A stretch of DNA of 64,000 bases from an uncultured Alphaproteobacteria bacterium (GTDB taxonomy: Bacteria; Pseudomonadota; Alphaproteobacteria; HIMB59; GCA-002718135): the NCBI GenBank assembly GCA_902621165.1, contig CACNKX010000004.1:62001-126000 (forward strand), written 5' to 3'. The notes under the pieces were generated by a model. That model ran no database searches, was not told where the DNA came from, and worked only from the letters and a program-made list of their open reading frames with translations. Both the position numbers and the translations under genes were made by a program. Below are positions 54,863 through 63,294 of this stretch, one piece after another. The first letter of the stretch is position 1. Each line of letters begins with the position of its first letter.

Positions 54863-57135
54863 TGCTGTCACAAAATTTAGAAAAAACATTAAGAGAAGCA
54901 TATCAACTAGCGACTACATATAAGCATGAGTATGTAACTTTAGAGCATTTATTATTTTCTCTTTTGGAAGACCAAGATGCAATTAGTGTTCTTAAGGCGT
55001 GCGCAGTAGATATTTCAAATTTAAAAGAAAGTGTTGAGAAATTTATTATTAATGATTTAGAAAATCTTAAAGAGAACTTTACTGGAGAGCCAAAATTAAC
55101 AAATGGTTTTCAAAGAGTTTTACAAAGAGCTGCTATTCACGTCCAATCGAGTGGAAGAGAGAGTGTTACAGGAGCTAACATGATTGTAGCTTTATTTTCT
55201 GAGAAAGAAAGTCATGCAGTATATTTTCTTCATCAACAAAATATGAGCAGATTAGATGCTGTGCAATATATTTCACACGGTATTTCTAAAAGTAATGAAA
55301 GTTTTGAAAATGAAGAATTTGTAGATAGTCAAACAAATGACAATAATGAACAACAAAAACCGAAAAGTGCTTTAGGTCAGTTTTGTATTAATTTAAATGA
55401 AAAATCAAAAGATGGTAAAATTGATAAGCTAATCGGAAGAAGCAAAGAGCTAGATAGAACAATTCAAATTTTATGCAGAAGACAAAAAAATAATCCTTTA
55501 TTTGTTGGAGACCCTGGTGTGGGGAAAACAGCAATTGCTGAAGGATTGGCAAAAAGAATTACAGAAAAAAAAGTACCTAAAATTATGGAGGACGCAATTA
55601 TATATTCACTGGATATGGGCGCTCTACTTGCAGGTACAAGATACAGAGGTGACTTTGAAGAAAGATTAAAAGCTGTTCTTAAAGAATTACAAAAGAAAGA
55701 CAAAGCGGTTCTATTTATCGATGAAATCCACACGGTTATTGGTGCAGGAGCAACGAGTGGGGGATCAATGGATGCAAGTAATTTATTAAAACCATCCCTA
55801 GGAAATGGTACTCTTAAATGTATTGGATCAACAACGTATAAGGAATTTAAAAATTATTTTGAAAAAGATAGAGCATTAGTAAGAAGATTCCAAAAAATTG
55901 ATGTTAAGGAACCATCAAAAGATGAGACTGTTAAAATTCTTGAGGGTTTAAAAACTTACTATGAAGAACACCATAATATAAAATATTCACCGGAAGCAAT
56001 TATTAGCGCAGTTGAGTTATCGAATAAATATATAGGTGATAGAAAGCTCCCAGATAAAGCTATTGATGTTATCGATGAAGCAGGAGCATCTCAATATTTA
56101 TTACCAGAAGAAAAGAGAAAAAAAATTATTCTTTCTAAAGATATTGAAGCAGTAGTTGCTTTAATGGCAAGAATTCCTACAAAATCTGTTAATCAAAGTG
56201 ATAAGAACAGTTTAAAAAATTTAGAGAGAGATTTGAAAAATTTCGTCTTTGGTCAAGACAAGGCTATCGAAGAATTATCATCTTCCATTAAGCTGGCAAG
56301 AGCAGGACTAAGGGAAGATGGAAAGCCAATTGGCTCATATCTATTTTCTGGGCCTACTGGAGTTGGAAAGACTGAGGTAGCTAAACAGTTGAGTAATACA
56401 CTTGGAATTAAACTGCTTAGATTTGATATGTCAGAATATATGGAGCGTCATACAGTGAGCAGACTGATTGGAGCCCCTCCTGGTTACGTAGGTTTTGACC
56501 AAGGTGGATTATTAACTGATGGAGTTGATCAAAATCCTCATTGTGTATTATTATTGGATGAAATTGAAAAAGCCCACTATGATTTATTCAACATTCTTTT
56601 ACAAGTAATGGATTATGGAAAACTAACCGATCATAATGGTAAGACGATAGATTTCAGAAACGTTATATTAATTATGACAACTAATGCTGGTGCAATTGAT
56701 GTATCTAAAAACAAAATTGGTTTTAATGCAAAAAGATCTAACGATGATAGTAGTGATGCAATAAATAGAATTTTTTCACCAGAATTTAGAAATCGTATTG
56801 ACTCAATTATTCATTTTAATCATTTATCTAAAAATATTGTACTTTCGATAGTAGATAAATTTATTATAGAAATTGAAGCACAACTCGAAGATAAAGGTGT
56901 TTCATTATCGATTAATAAAGATGCAAAAGAGTTCCTAGCTGAAGAAGGGTATGATGAAGTGTACGGTGCTAGAGAATTAGGTAGAGTAATACAAGAAAAA
57001 GTTAAAAAACCGATGGCTGAAGAACTTATCTTTGGTAAACTTGCTAAAGGTGGTCATGTTGAAATTACATGTAAAGATAAAAAAATTAACTTTGAATTTT
57101 CTAATAAACAAGAAGTAAAAAAAGAATTAGCCTAA
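54862..57135 (+). CDS. clpA: ClpA, AAA+ unfoldase of ClpAP
   Basis: 757 residues from ATG 54862 (the open frame extends to 54841 inside clpS). N-terminal Clp repeats (about 1-145) with TYKHEYVTLEHLL, first Walker A GDPGVGKT with RRFQKIDV nearby, second Walker A GPTGVGKTEVAKQL and the arginine finger region FSPEFRNRIDSIIHF. It unfolds proteins for ClpP. No clpP in the window. Confidence 0.96.
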   Translation: MLSQNLEKTLREAYQLATTYKHEYVTLEHLLFSLLEDQDAISVLKACAVDISNLKESVEKFIINDLENLKENFTGEPKLTNGFQRVLQRAAIHVQSSGRESVTGANMIVALFSEKESHAVYFLHQQNMSRLDAVQYISHGISKSNESFENEEFVDSQTNDNNEQQKPKSALGQFCINLNEKSKDGKIDKLIGRSKELDRTIQILCRRQKNNPLFVGDPGVGKTAIAEGLAKRITEKKVPKIMEDAIIYSLDMGALLAGTRYRGDFEERLKAVLKELQKKDKAVLFIDEIHTVIGAGATSGGSMDASNLLKPSLGNGTLKCIGSTTYKEFKNYFEKDRALVRRFQKIDVKEPSKDETVKILEGLKTYYEEHHNIKYSPEAIISAVELSNKYIGDRKLPDKAIDVIDEAGASQYLLPEEKRKKIILSKDIEAVVALMARIPTKSVNQSDKNSLKNLERDLKNFVFGQDKAIEELSSSIKLARAGLREDGKPIGSYLFSGPTGVGKTEVAKQLSNTLGIKLLRFDMSEYMERHTVSRLIGAPPGYVGFDQGGLLTDGVDQNPHCVLLLDEIEKAHYDLFNILLQVMDYGKLTDHNGKTIDFRNVILIMTTNAGAIDVSKNKIGFNAKRSNDDSSDAINRIFSPEFRNRIDSIIHFNHLSKNIVLSIVDKFIIEIEAQLEDKGVSLSINKDAKEFLAEEGYDEVYGARELGRVIQEKVKKPMAEELIFGKLAKGGHVEITCKDKKINFEFSNKQEVKKELA

Positions 57136-58265
57136 TTTTTGAAAGGAAGATAATCTTCTAATTTTTCTTTTTGATTATCAATAAGCTGTTTTTCATTATC
57201 AAGAAAATTTTGAATAGCTTTGCTAAACTCTTGATCTTTTATCCAATGAGCACTCCATGTTTTTGTAGGCGCATAACCTCTTTGCAATTTATGTTCACCC
57301 TGAGCGCCTGCTTCTACAATTTTAATTTTATTTTGAATTGCATATTCAATTGCTTGATAATAACAAAGTTCAAAATGTAAAAATGGCACTTCATATTTTG
57401 ATCCCCATAATCGTCCATACAAATGAGTTTTACTTAGAAAATTGATTGCAGAGGCAATCATATTATCTTCTTGATAAGCCATTATAAGTAATATTTTGTT
57501 TCTAAAATTATGTAATATTTCAAAGAAAAATTCTTTAGTTAAATAAGTAGAGCCCCATTTTCTTCCTGTAGTATCTAAATAACAATCGTAAAAAAAATTT
57601 ATATGCTCTTCTTTAATATCATCTCCATTAAGTAATTTTACAGTTAAATTATTATTTTCAATACATTGTCTTTCTCGTCTAATAATTTTTCTTTTTCTTG
57701 AGGATAAGTCATTTAAGAATTCATTAAAATTTTTATATTCATTATTGTTCCAATGAAATTGTATTCCTGATCTAACCATAATATTATCAATTTCATTCCA
57801 ATTTGATGCATCATTGACAAAATTAAAATGAAGAGAAGAAACATTTATTTTTTTTGCTTCTTCTATGATATTCTTAATTACTTGAACTTGTTTTTTCTTT
57901 TTATCTTTAACTGACTTATTTAGAACAATTCTATCACCAGTAACGGGTGTAAACGGAATTGCAGATTGAAGTTTTGGATAATAGTTTATTCCATATCGAT
58001 GATAGGCATCAGCCCAAGAATGATCAAAAATATATTCTCCAAAAGAATGATTCTTTATGTAAAGTGGACATAATGAGATAATTTTATCATTTTCTTGTTC
58101 AATATAATGATATGGTTGCCAACCTGTTTTGGTATTTGCACTATTACTTTTTTCTAAAGCATAAAGAAATTCATATTGTAAAAACGGATGATCATTACCA
58201 ACACATTCGTTCCAATCAGAACTTTTGATGTTACTGAGCGAAGAGCAAAAAAAATGTTCACTCAT
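57132..58265 (-). CDS. GNAT/FemAB-like protein of the DUF482 type
   Basis: 377 residues. Resembles the peptidoglycan-recognition/GNAT-like DUF482 family by overall layout: HPFLQYEFLYALE near residue 25, HSWADAYHRYGINYYPKL near residue 81, GRLWGSKYEVPFLHFELCYY and AGAQGEHKLQRGYAPTKTWSAHW near the C-terminus. The biochemical function of this family is unknown; members may acylate or aminoacylate. Convergent with clpA with a four-base overlap. Confidence 0.83.
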   Translation of the reverse strand: MSEHFFCSSLSNIKSSDWNECVGNDHPFLQYEFLYALEKSNSANTKTGWQPYHYIEQENDKIISLCPLYIKNHSFGEYIFDHSWADAYHRYGINYYPKLQSAIPFTPVTGDRIVLNKSVKDKKKKQVQVIKNIIEEAKKINVSSLHFNFVNDASNWNEIDNIMVRSGIQFHWNNNEYKNFNEFLNDLSSRKRKIIRRERQCIENNNLTVKLLNGDDIKEEHINFFYDCYLDTTGRKWGSTYLTKEFFFEILHNFRNKILLIMAYQEDNMIASAINFLSKTHLYGRLWGSKYEVPFLHFELCYYQAIEYAIQNKIKIVEAGAQGEHKLQRGYAPTKTWSAHWIKDQEFSKAIQNFLDNEKQLIDNQKEKLEDYLPFKN

Positions 58266-58274
58266 TTGGAGTAT

Positions 58275-58739
58275 TTATTTAATTTTAATTATTGCGTCTA
58301 TTTCAACAGATATATTGAGTGGAAGAGCATTTGAACCAACTGCGAACCGCGCATGTCTTCCCTTGTCACCAAAAATATTAACTAATAAATCTGATGCTCC
58401 ATTTATAATTTTAGGTTGATCAGTAAAGTTGTCATTACAATTAACAAAACCCCCCAGTTTTAAAAAACTGTCTAATCTATCCCAATCACCATTTATGGAT
58501 GTTTTTAGAGCTGCGATAATATTAATGCAGCAAATTTCAGCTGCTTTAATTCCATCTTCTTCAGAAATATCTACACCAACTTTTCCACTATATAGAATTT
58601 TTCCATCTATTACCGGTCCTTGACCCGATACATAAACAGTACTATCTGAAACTTTATAAGGAACGTAATTAGCTAGGGGTGTTGGCATATCAGGAATATT
58701 TAAATCTAATTTCTTGATATTTTCTTCAAAGATGTGCAT
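58275..58739 (-). CDS. RidA-family protein (YjgF/L-PSP)
   Basis: 154 residues from the ATG at 58739; an upstream frame to 58781 would overlap the divergent gene and is not family-like. YVSGQGPVIDGKILYSGKVG and the Arg-bearing HARFAVGSNALPLNISVEID mark a Rid-family trimer that deaminates reactive enamines/imines. Resembles the longer Rid subgroups rather than canonical RidA. Fits the amine and D-amino-acid oxidases in the window, though not adjacent to them. Confidence 0.88.
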   Translation of the reverse strand: MHIFEENIKKLDLNIPDMPTPLANYVPYKVSDSTVYVSGQGPVIDGKILYSGKVGVDISEEDGIKAAEICCINIIAALKTSINGDWDRLDSFLKLGGFVNCNDNFTDQPKIINGASDLLVNIFGDKGRHARFAVGSNALPLNISVEIDAIIKIK

Positions 58740-58783
58740 TACATATATATAAAACAATTTGGGTGAAGGTAAAGAAAACAAAT

Positions 58784-59350
58784 ATGATTAAATTTAAAAA
58801 ACTATTTATTTTCATCTTCATTTTCTCAATATTTTTAAAAGGAGAGATTTTAATGGCTGATGAAAAAAAAGATATTATACATATGACACTTAAAGATGGT
58901 GTTGTTGTAATAGAAACAAAACCAGATGTAGCACCAAAACATGTCAAACAAATTAAGCAACTTATTGAAGAAGGTCAGTATGATGGAGTCGTTTTTCATA
59001 GAGTAATAGATGGTTTTATGGCTCAGACGGGAGATGTAGAATTTGGAAATTCAACTAATGACGATTTTAATCTATCAAGAGCTGGTACAGGTGGATCAAA
59101 ACTTCCGGATATTGAGGCAGAATTTTCTTCTGAGAATCATGGAAGAGGGGCAGTGTCAATGGCCAGAGCTCAAAATCCAAATAGTGCTAATAGTCAATTT
59201 TTTATTTGTTTTAATGACTGCTCTTTTCTAGATGGTCAATATACTGTTTGGGCTCAAGTTACCAAAGGTATGGAATATGTAGATAATATCACAAGAGGTG
59301 AACCACCTGCTGATCCAGATAAAATAATTAAAATGGAGATTATTAAATAA
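58784..59350 (+). CDS. Peptidyl-prolyl cis-trans isomerase (cyclophilin)
   Basis: 188 residues from ATG 58784 (GTG at 58763 also possible). A hydrophobic N-terminus FKKLFIFIFIFSIFLKG suggests a signal or anchor, but no clear AxA cleavage. The cyclophilin domain has VVFHRVIDGFMAQTGD, SMARAQNPNSANSQFFICF and FLDGQYTVWAQV with the catalytic Arg in FHRV. A second start with its own ribosome site (58853) would give a cytosolic form. Acts in protein folding. Confidence 0.9.
   Translation: MIKFKKLFIFIFIFSIFLKGEILMADEKKDIIHMTLKDGVVVIETKPDVAPKHVKQIKQLIEEGQYDGVVFHRVIDGFMAQTGDVEFGNSTNDDFNLSRAGTGGSKLPDIEAEFSSENHGRGAVSMARAQNPNSANSQFFICFNDCSFLDGQYTVWAQVTKGMEYVDNITRGEPPADPDKIIKMEIIK
58840..58855 (+). promoter_or_regulatory. 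Internal ribosome site and start in the cyclophilin gene
   Basis: AGGAG at 58840-58844 (extended as AAGGAGAG) lies eight bases before an in-frame ATG at 58853, which begins MADEKKDIIHMTLKDG, exactly where the cyclophilin domain begins. The upstream starts have no good ribosome site. Confidence 0.5.
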
Positions 59351-59354
59351 TTAA

Positions 59355-60437
59355 ATGTTTGTAGCTGACTTGCATAATGATCTTGTGCAAAGAGTTATCG
59401 AAGGTGAAGATGTTACTAAACTTACATCGCACGGGCATACGGATATACCAAGGTTATTAAAATCTGAGATTGATTTAGAAATTTTAATTATTTGGGTCTC
59501 AAGCAATTCTAAAGAACCAAATTTTTTTAAAAGAGCTGATAAAATGTATGATGAGATTGAAAGAATTTCATCACATGAAGAAATTGTTATCCCCAAAAAA
59601 ATCTCAGACATTAATGAAGCAATAGAAAAAAATAAGTTAATACTTCCAATTTCAATGGAAGGTGGAGAGGGTTTAGAAAATGATATAAATAATTTATATC
59701 ATTTTATTGAAAGGGGTCTTTTCTATTTCGGTCCGACTTGGAATCATTCTTTGGATTGGGTTTCATCAAATTATGATGAGACATACAATTTGTCAAAACT
59801 TAAAAGTCATGGTTTAAACAAATTTGGGAAAGAAGTTATTTCTATTTGCCAAGATAATAATGTGTTAGTTGATGTTTCGCACATTGGAGAGAAAAGTTTT
59901 TGGGATATTGCATCAATAATTACCAAACCTTTTATAGCCTCGCATTCTAGTGTGTATAATTTGTGTCCTCATTTTCGTAATTTAAAAGATGATCAAATTG
60001 AAGCTATTAAAAAAGTAAAAGGGTTGATTGGTCTTAATCCATACCCTTTCTTTATTGATAAATCTTTTAAAGAAAGAGAAACCAAAGAAAGAAAAAAATA
60101 TATTGATGAATTAAATTCTATTGAAAGAAAATATTCAAACAAAACATCTCAATGGATCGCAAAACAACATTTTCTTCAAAAAAAATTAGCAAATATATGT
60201 CCGAGTATTGAAATATTTGTTGATCATATTGAGTATGTAATTAATCAAATAGGTATTGATTATGTTGGAATAGGCAGTGATTATGATGGTCTTGATTGTT
60301 TGCCAAATAAATGGAATGATTGTCTAGATCACATGATTATTCAAGAAAGTTTAGAAAAAAGAGGATATAAAAATACTGAAATTGAAAAAATTATGGGTAA
60401 AAATATCTTAAGAGTTTTGGAAGAAATCTATAATTAG
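59355..60437 (+). CDS. Membrane dipeptidase (peptidase M19), complete active site
   Basis: 360 residues. All five metal ligands are visible: His7 and Asp9 (DLHNDL), Glu102 (MEGGEG), His176 (VDVSHIG) and His197 (ASHSSV), with GIGSDYDG later. It hydrolyses dipeptides, often with D-residues. No signal peptide, so cytoplasmic. Starts four bases after the cyclophilin stop; its end overlaps the convergent LysE gene by 30 bases. Confidence 0.92.
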   Translation: MFVADLHNDLVQRVIEGEDVTKLTSHGHTDIPRLLKSEIDLEILIIWVSSNSKEPNFFKRADKMYDEIERISSHEEIVIPKKISDINEAIEKNKLILPISMEGGEGLENDINNLYHFIERGLFYFGPTWNHSLDWVSSNYDETYNLSKLKSHGLNKFGKEVISICQDNNVLVDVSHIGEKSFWDIASIITKPFIASHSSVYNLCPHFRNLKDDQIEAIKKVKGLIGLNPYPFFIDKSFKERETKERKKYIDELNSIERKYSNKTSQWIAKQHFLQKKLANICPSIEIFVDHIEYVINQIGIDYVGIGSDYDGLDCLPNKWNDCLDHMIIQESLEKRGYKNTEIEKIMGKNILRVLEEIYN

Positions 60438-61025
60438 AAGTATACCAATTAAAACTAAAATTATTCCCGATGTTTTTTGAATAAATTTTTTTCTTCTTTG
60501 AAAAAAATTGCCCATTCCATAACTTGTTGCTACAACTGAAACTATAACATACCAAATGCCATCTATTACAGATGCAGTAATGACAAGAATTGAGTGTGAA
60601 AAAAAAGATGCATCTATTTTTACAAATTGTGAAAATACTGCAGAAAACCATATGAGAATTTTAGGATTTAAAATTGCTATAGAAAAGCCCTGAAAGAATG
60701 AATTAAAATGTTTTTTATTATTTATATGGTCAATTTCTTGATTTTTTTTAAAAAGAAATTGGAAGCCTATAAATAACAAAAATATAATTCCAATAATTTG
60801 TATAAATTGAAATAGTATTTCATTTGTTGTTAAAATAATTATTAGTCCAGTTACTGCAAAAATTGCGTACACCCCCATACCAATCCCGTGACCAATAGAA
60901 GTCAGAATGCCAGCATATCTATTAATTGTAACACTGTTTCTGATAATTAATGCCAAACTAGGCCCAGGAGACATAGCGCCAGCAATACATACTAAGGCAA
61001 ATTGAAGCCAAAAGATAAAAGTCAT
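60408..61025 (-). CDS. LysE/RhtB-family amino-acid exporter
   Basis: 205 residues with about six membrane helices. Starts FWLQFALVCIAGAMSPGPSLALIIRN, the LysE signature, with GFSIAILNPKILIWFSAVFS in the middle. Exports an amino acid. It starts one base after the pdxJ stop on the same strand, so probably co-transcribed. Confidence 0.9.
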   Translation of the reverse strand: MTFIFWLQFALVCIAGAMSPGPSLALIIRNSVTINRYAGILTSIGHGIGMGVYAIFAVTGLIIILTTNEILFQFIQIIGIIFLLFIGFQFLFKKNQEIDHINNKKHFNSFFQGFSIAILNPKILIWFSAVFSQFVKIDASFFSHSILVITASVIDGIWYVIVSVVATSYGMGNFFQRRKKFIQKTSGIILVLIGILLIIDFFQNS

Positions 61026-61760
61026 TTAATTTTTTGTTAGAGATAAATATTTTTTTATTGTTTTTTCTAAACCAAATTCAAAGGTATCACAGATCAGAGC
61101 ATGACCTATTGAAACTTCTTCGATATCATTAATATTTTCTAAGAAAAATTTTAAATTTTCCAAATTTAAATCATGGCCTGCATTTAATTTAATTTCAGGA
61201 AATTCTTTTTTTAAATATGTTGATACATCTTTATAGGATTTTATGGCAGTATCTTTATTCTCTACAAAATTATGAGCATAATCGTATGTATAAAGTTCAA
61301 CTCTATCAGTTTGTATAACTTCTAAATTTTCAAGTGTTTTAATCGATGGATTTATAAAAATTGAAACACGAATTTTATTTTTTTTAAATTCACTAACAAT
61401 ATCTCGAAGAAATTCTTTATTTTCATGACAATCCCAACCAAATGAAGAGGTTAATGCACCAGGTGGATCTGGCACTAACGTGACTTGATCTGGTTTAACC
61501 TCTATTACTTTTTTAACAAAAAAATCTGATGGATATCCTTCAATATTGAACTCTTTATTTTCAAATTTTGCCAATAAATTTTTTAATGGCTCTAGGTCAG
61601 AAAATTTTGCATGTCTTTCATCAGGGCGAGGGTGTACTGTAATTCCATCAGCACCAAAGTTTAAACATTTATTACTAATATCAATCAAGTTTGGCAAGTC
61701 AGCACCTCTTGCATTTCTCACTAAAGCAAATTTATTCACATTTACGCTTAAAGCTGTCAT
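61026..61760 (-). CDS. pdxJ: Pyridoxine 5'-phosphate synthase
   Basis: 244 residues. Signature segments SVNVNKFALVRNARG, GADGITVHPRPDERH, IEGYPSDFF, VTLVPDPPGALTSS, LNAGHDLNLENL and SIGHALICDTFEFGLEKTI. It condenses 3-amino-2-oxopropyl phosphate with deoxyxylulose-5-phosphate to PNP. Only PdxJ of the pathway is in this window. Confidence 0.95.
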   Translation of the reverse strand: MTALSVNVNKFALVRNARGADLPNLIDISNKCLNFGADGITVHPRPDERHAKFSDLEPLKNLLAKFENKEFNIEGYPSDFFVKKVIEVKPDQVTLVPDPPGALTSSFGWDCHENKEFLRDIVSEFKKNKIRVSIFINPSIKTLENLEVIQTDRVELYTYDYAHNFVENKDTAIKSYKDVSTYLKKEFPEIKLNAGHDLNLENLKFFLENINDIEEVSIGHALICDTFEFGLEKTIKKYLSLTKN

Positions 61761-61834
61761 AATTTATTAATTTTTTTATTTTAACTTCACTTATTATTTT
61801 TAGTAATCAATAACATCAAATTGAAAGGAGTAAT

Positions 61835-62155
61835 ATGAATAAATTTTATTTAATCGGAAAATTAAGTTCAGAATATGTTAAAGGTTATATGAGTAATCCA
61901 GATCAAGATAGAGTAGCGATTGTTGGAAGTGCTGCTGAAAAAGCTGGAGGTAAATTACATAGTTTAGAATTTGTAAGAGGTGACTTTGACATGATTGCTA
62001 CAGCAGAAGGTGATTATGAATCAATGCTTGCCATGAAGGTTACAGCTTTACAATCAGGAATGTTAAATGAATTAATCATTTTAGATACCAAATTTGATAT
62101 GGTTAGCACTGTAAAAAAAGCAGGAGAAGCCTCTGTAACTTATAAAAAAACTTAA
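61835..62155 (+). CDS. GYD-domain protein
   Basis: 106 residues, ferredoxin-like fold of the GYD (PF08734-type) family: YLIGKLSSEYVKGYM, AEKAGGKLHSLEFVRGDFDMIATAEG. AAGGAG at 61825-61830 supports the start. Function of the family is unknown. Unlinked to neighbours; alone on the + strand between pdxJ and the GST. Confidence 0.8.
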   Translation: MNKFYLIGKLSSEYVKGYMSNPDQDRVAIVGSAAEKAGGKLHSLEFVRGDFDMIATAEGDYESMLAMKVTALQSGMLNELIILDTKFDMVSTVKKAGEASVTYKKT

Positions 62156-62163
62156 GAATTACT

Positions 62164-62820
62164 TTAAATTATTTTTCCATACGTTTTAAGCATCCATTCA
62201 TTAACTTTTGGATGCTTATATACTTCTTCTCTCAATTCATTTAATTTCTCATAGGGTTCTAATATGTTAGCTGGAACACCATCTAAAAGCCCCGAACTTA
62301 ACCATCCAAGTAATCTCCAAATTGCTAAATCAGCAATAGAAATTTTGTTACCAACAAAGAAATTAGAATCTTTATTTTCTAAAAGTAAATTTTCAAGAAA
62401 TTGAAACCATTTTGGTAGATGTTTTGTTGCTAATATTTTTCTCGCTAATTCTAATCGTTCCCTTTCTTTATCTCTGCCAGACAGAGTTACCAGATAGTTA
62501 ATATCTTGTGCTGCATCAATTATTTGATCAATTTGTGCTGCTTCAAAATCATTATTTTTTGGATATAAACCTGATAACTTTCCACAAAATCTGGCAATTG
62601 CTCCTGTTTGGGCAATTATTTTTCCATCAACATCTAATACTGGCAATTGTTTAAAAGGAGCTATTTGTTTATTCGGCAATAATCCCGTTTCTTTTAAGTT
62701 ATCTATTTCTTTTCCTTCTACTCGATAATCTTTGAAAGGAATATCACCTATAAATAGAGTTAATCTTGTTACTTCTGCTCTCCAAAAAGGTATTTTAAAA
62801 TAGTATAATGTAATTTCCAT
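62164..62820 (-). CDS. Glutathione S-transferase family protein
   Basis: 218 residues. N-terminal thioredoxin-like domain (about 1-85) with LYYFKIPFWRAEVTRLTL, PFKQLPVL and AQTGAIARFCG, which bind glutathione; the C-terminal helical domain has ISIADLAIWRLLGWL. The pattern resembles sigma/alpha-type GSTs. A detoxification or isomerisation role is possible; substrate unknown. Ends nine bases after the convergent GYD gene. Confidence 0.88.
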   Translation of the reverse strand: MEITLYYFKIPFWRAEVTRLTLFIGDIPFKDYRVEGKEIDNLKETGLLPNKQIAPFKQLPVLDVDGKIIAQTGAIARFCGKLSGLYPKNNDFEAAQIDQIIDAAQDINYLVTLSGRDKERERLELARKILATKHLPKWFQFLENLLLENKDSNFFVGNKISIADLAIWRLLGWLSSGLLDGVPANILEPYEKLNELREEVYKHPKVNEWMLKTYGKII

Positions 62821-62854
62821 ATTGATATTTTATTATAATCTATGATACACAGTT

Positions 62855-63253
62855 ATGATCAAAAAAATAGATCTTTTCATTATCATCATTAATATTATTT
62901 TTTTTTCATACTATTCAATCCAACTTCTTGTATTCACTGATGAATTTGCTTTAAATAATTTAGGTTTCTTTAATCATGCAGTTGCAGGATTATCTGAGAT
63001 AATTGGTATAATTTTTTTATCTTTTGTAATAGCTCTAATAACGATTATTTTTAGAGGAATTGATAAACAATCACCTCTTATTTATTGTATTTTCGTATTA
63101 CAGTTTTTAGTATCAATTAATTTCTGGAGATATGTTATTACAAACAACCCAGGAGAAACCAACTTACAAACAATTAGTATAAATGCATTTTTATTTTCGG
63201 TAATTACTCTTCTAAATTTACTATTGATAATAAATAATTTTAAAAAAATGTAA
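62855..63253 (+). CDS. Small four-helix membrane protein of unknown function
   Basis: 132 residues with four predicted helices: IDLFIIIINIIFFSYYSIQ, IIGIIFLSFVIALITIIF, LIYCIFVLQFLVSINFW and NAFLFSVITLLNLLLII. I do not recognise the family. A short conserved-looking loop LGFFNHAVAGLSE lies between helices 1 and 2. Intergenic spacing of 34 bases to the GST divergently and 41 bases to the next gene. Confidence 0.65.
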   Translation: MIKKIDLFIIIINIIFFSYYSIQLLVFTDEFALNNLGFFNHAVAGLSEIIGIIFLSFVIALITIIFRGIDKQSPLIYCIFVLQFLVSINFWRYVITNNPGETNLQTISINAFLFSVITLLNLLLIINNFKKM

Positions 63254-63294
63254 TATTATTATATTAGATTATTTATTAAATTTTTTTTGAACGT

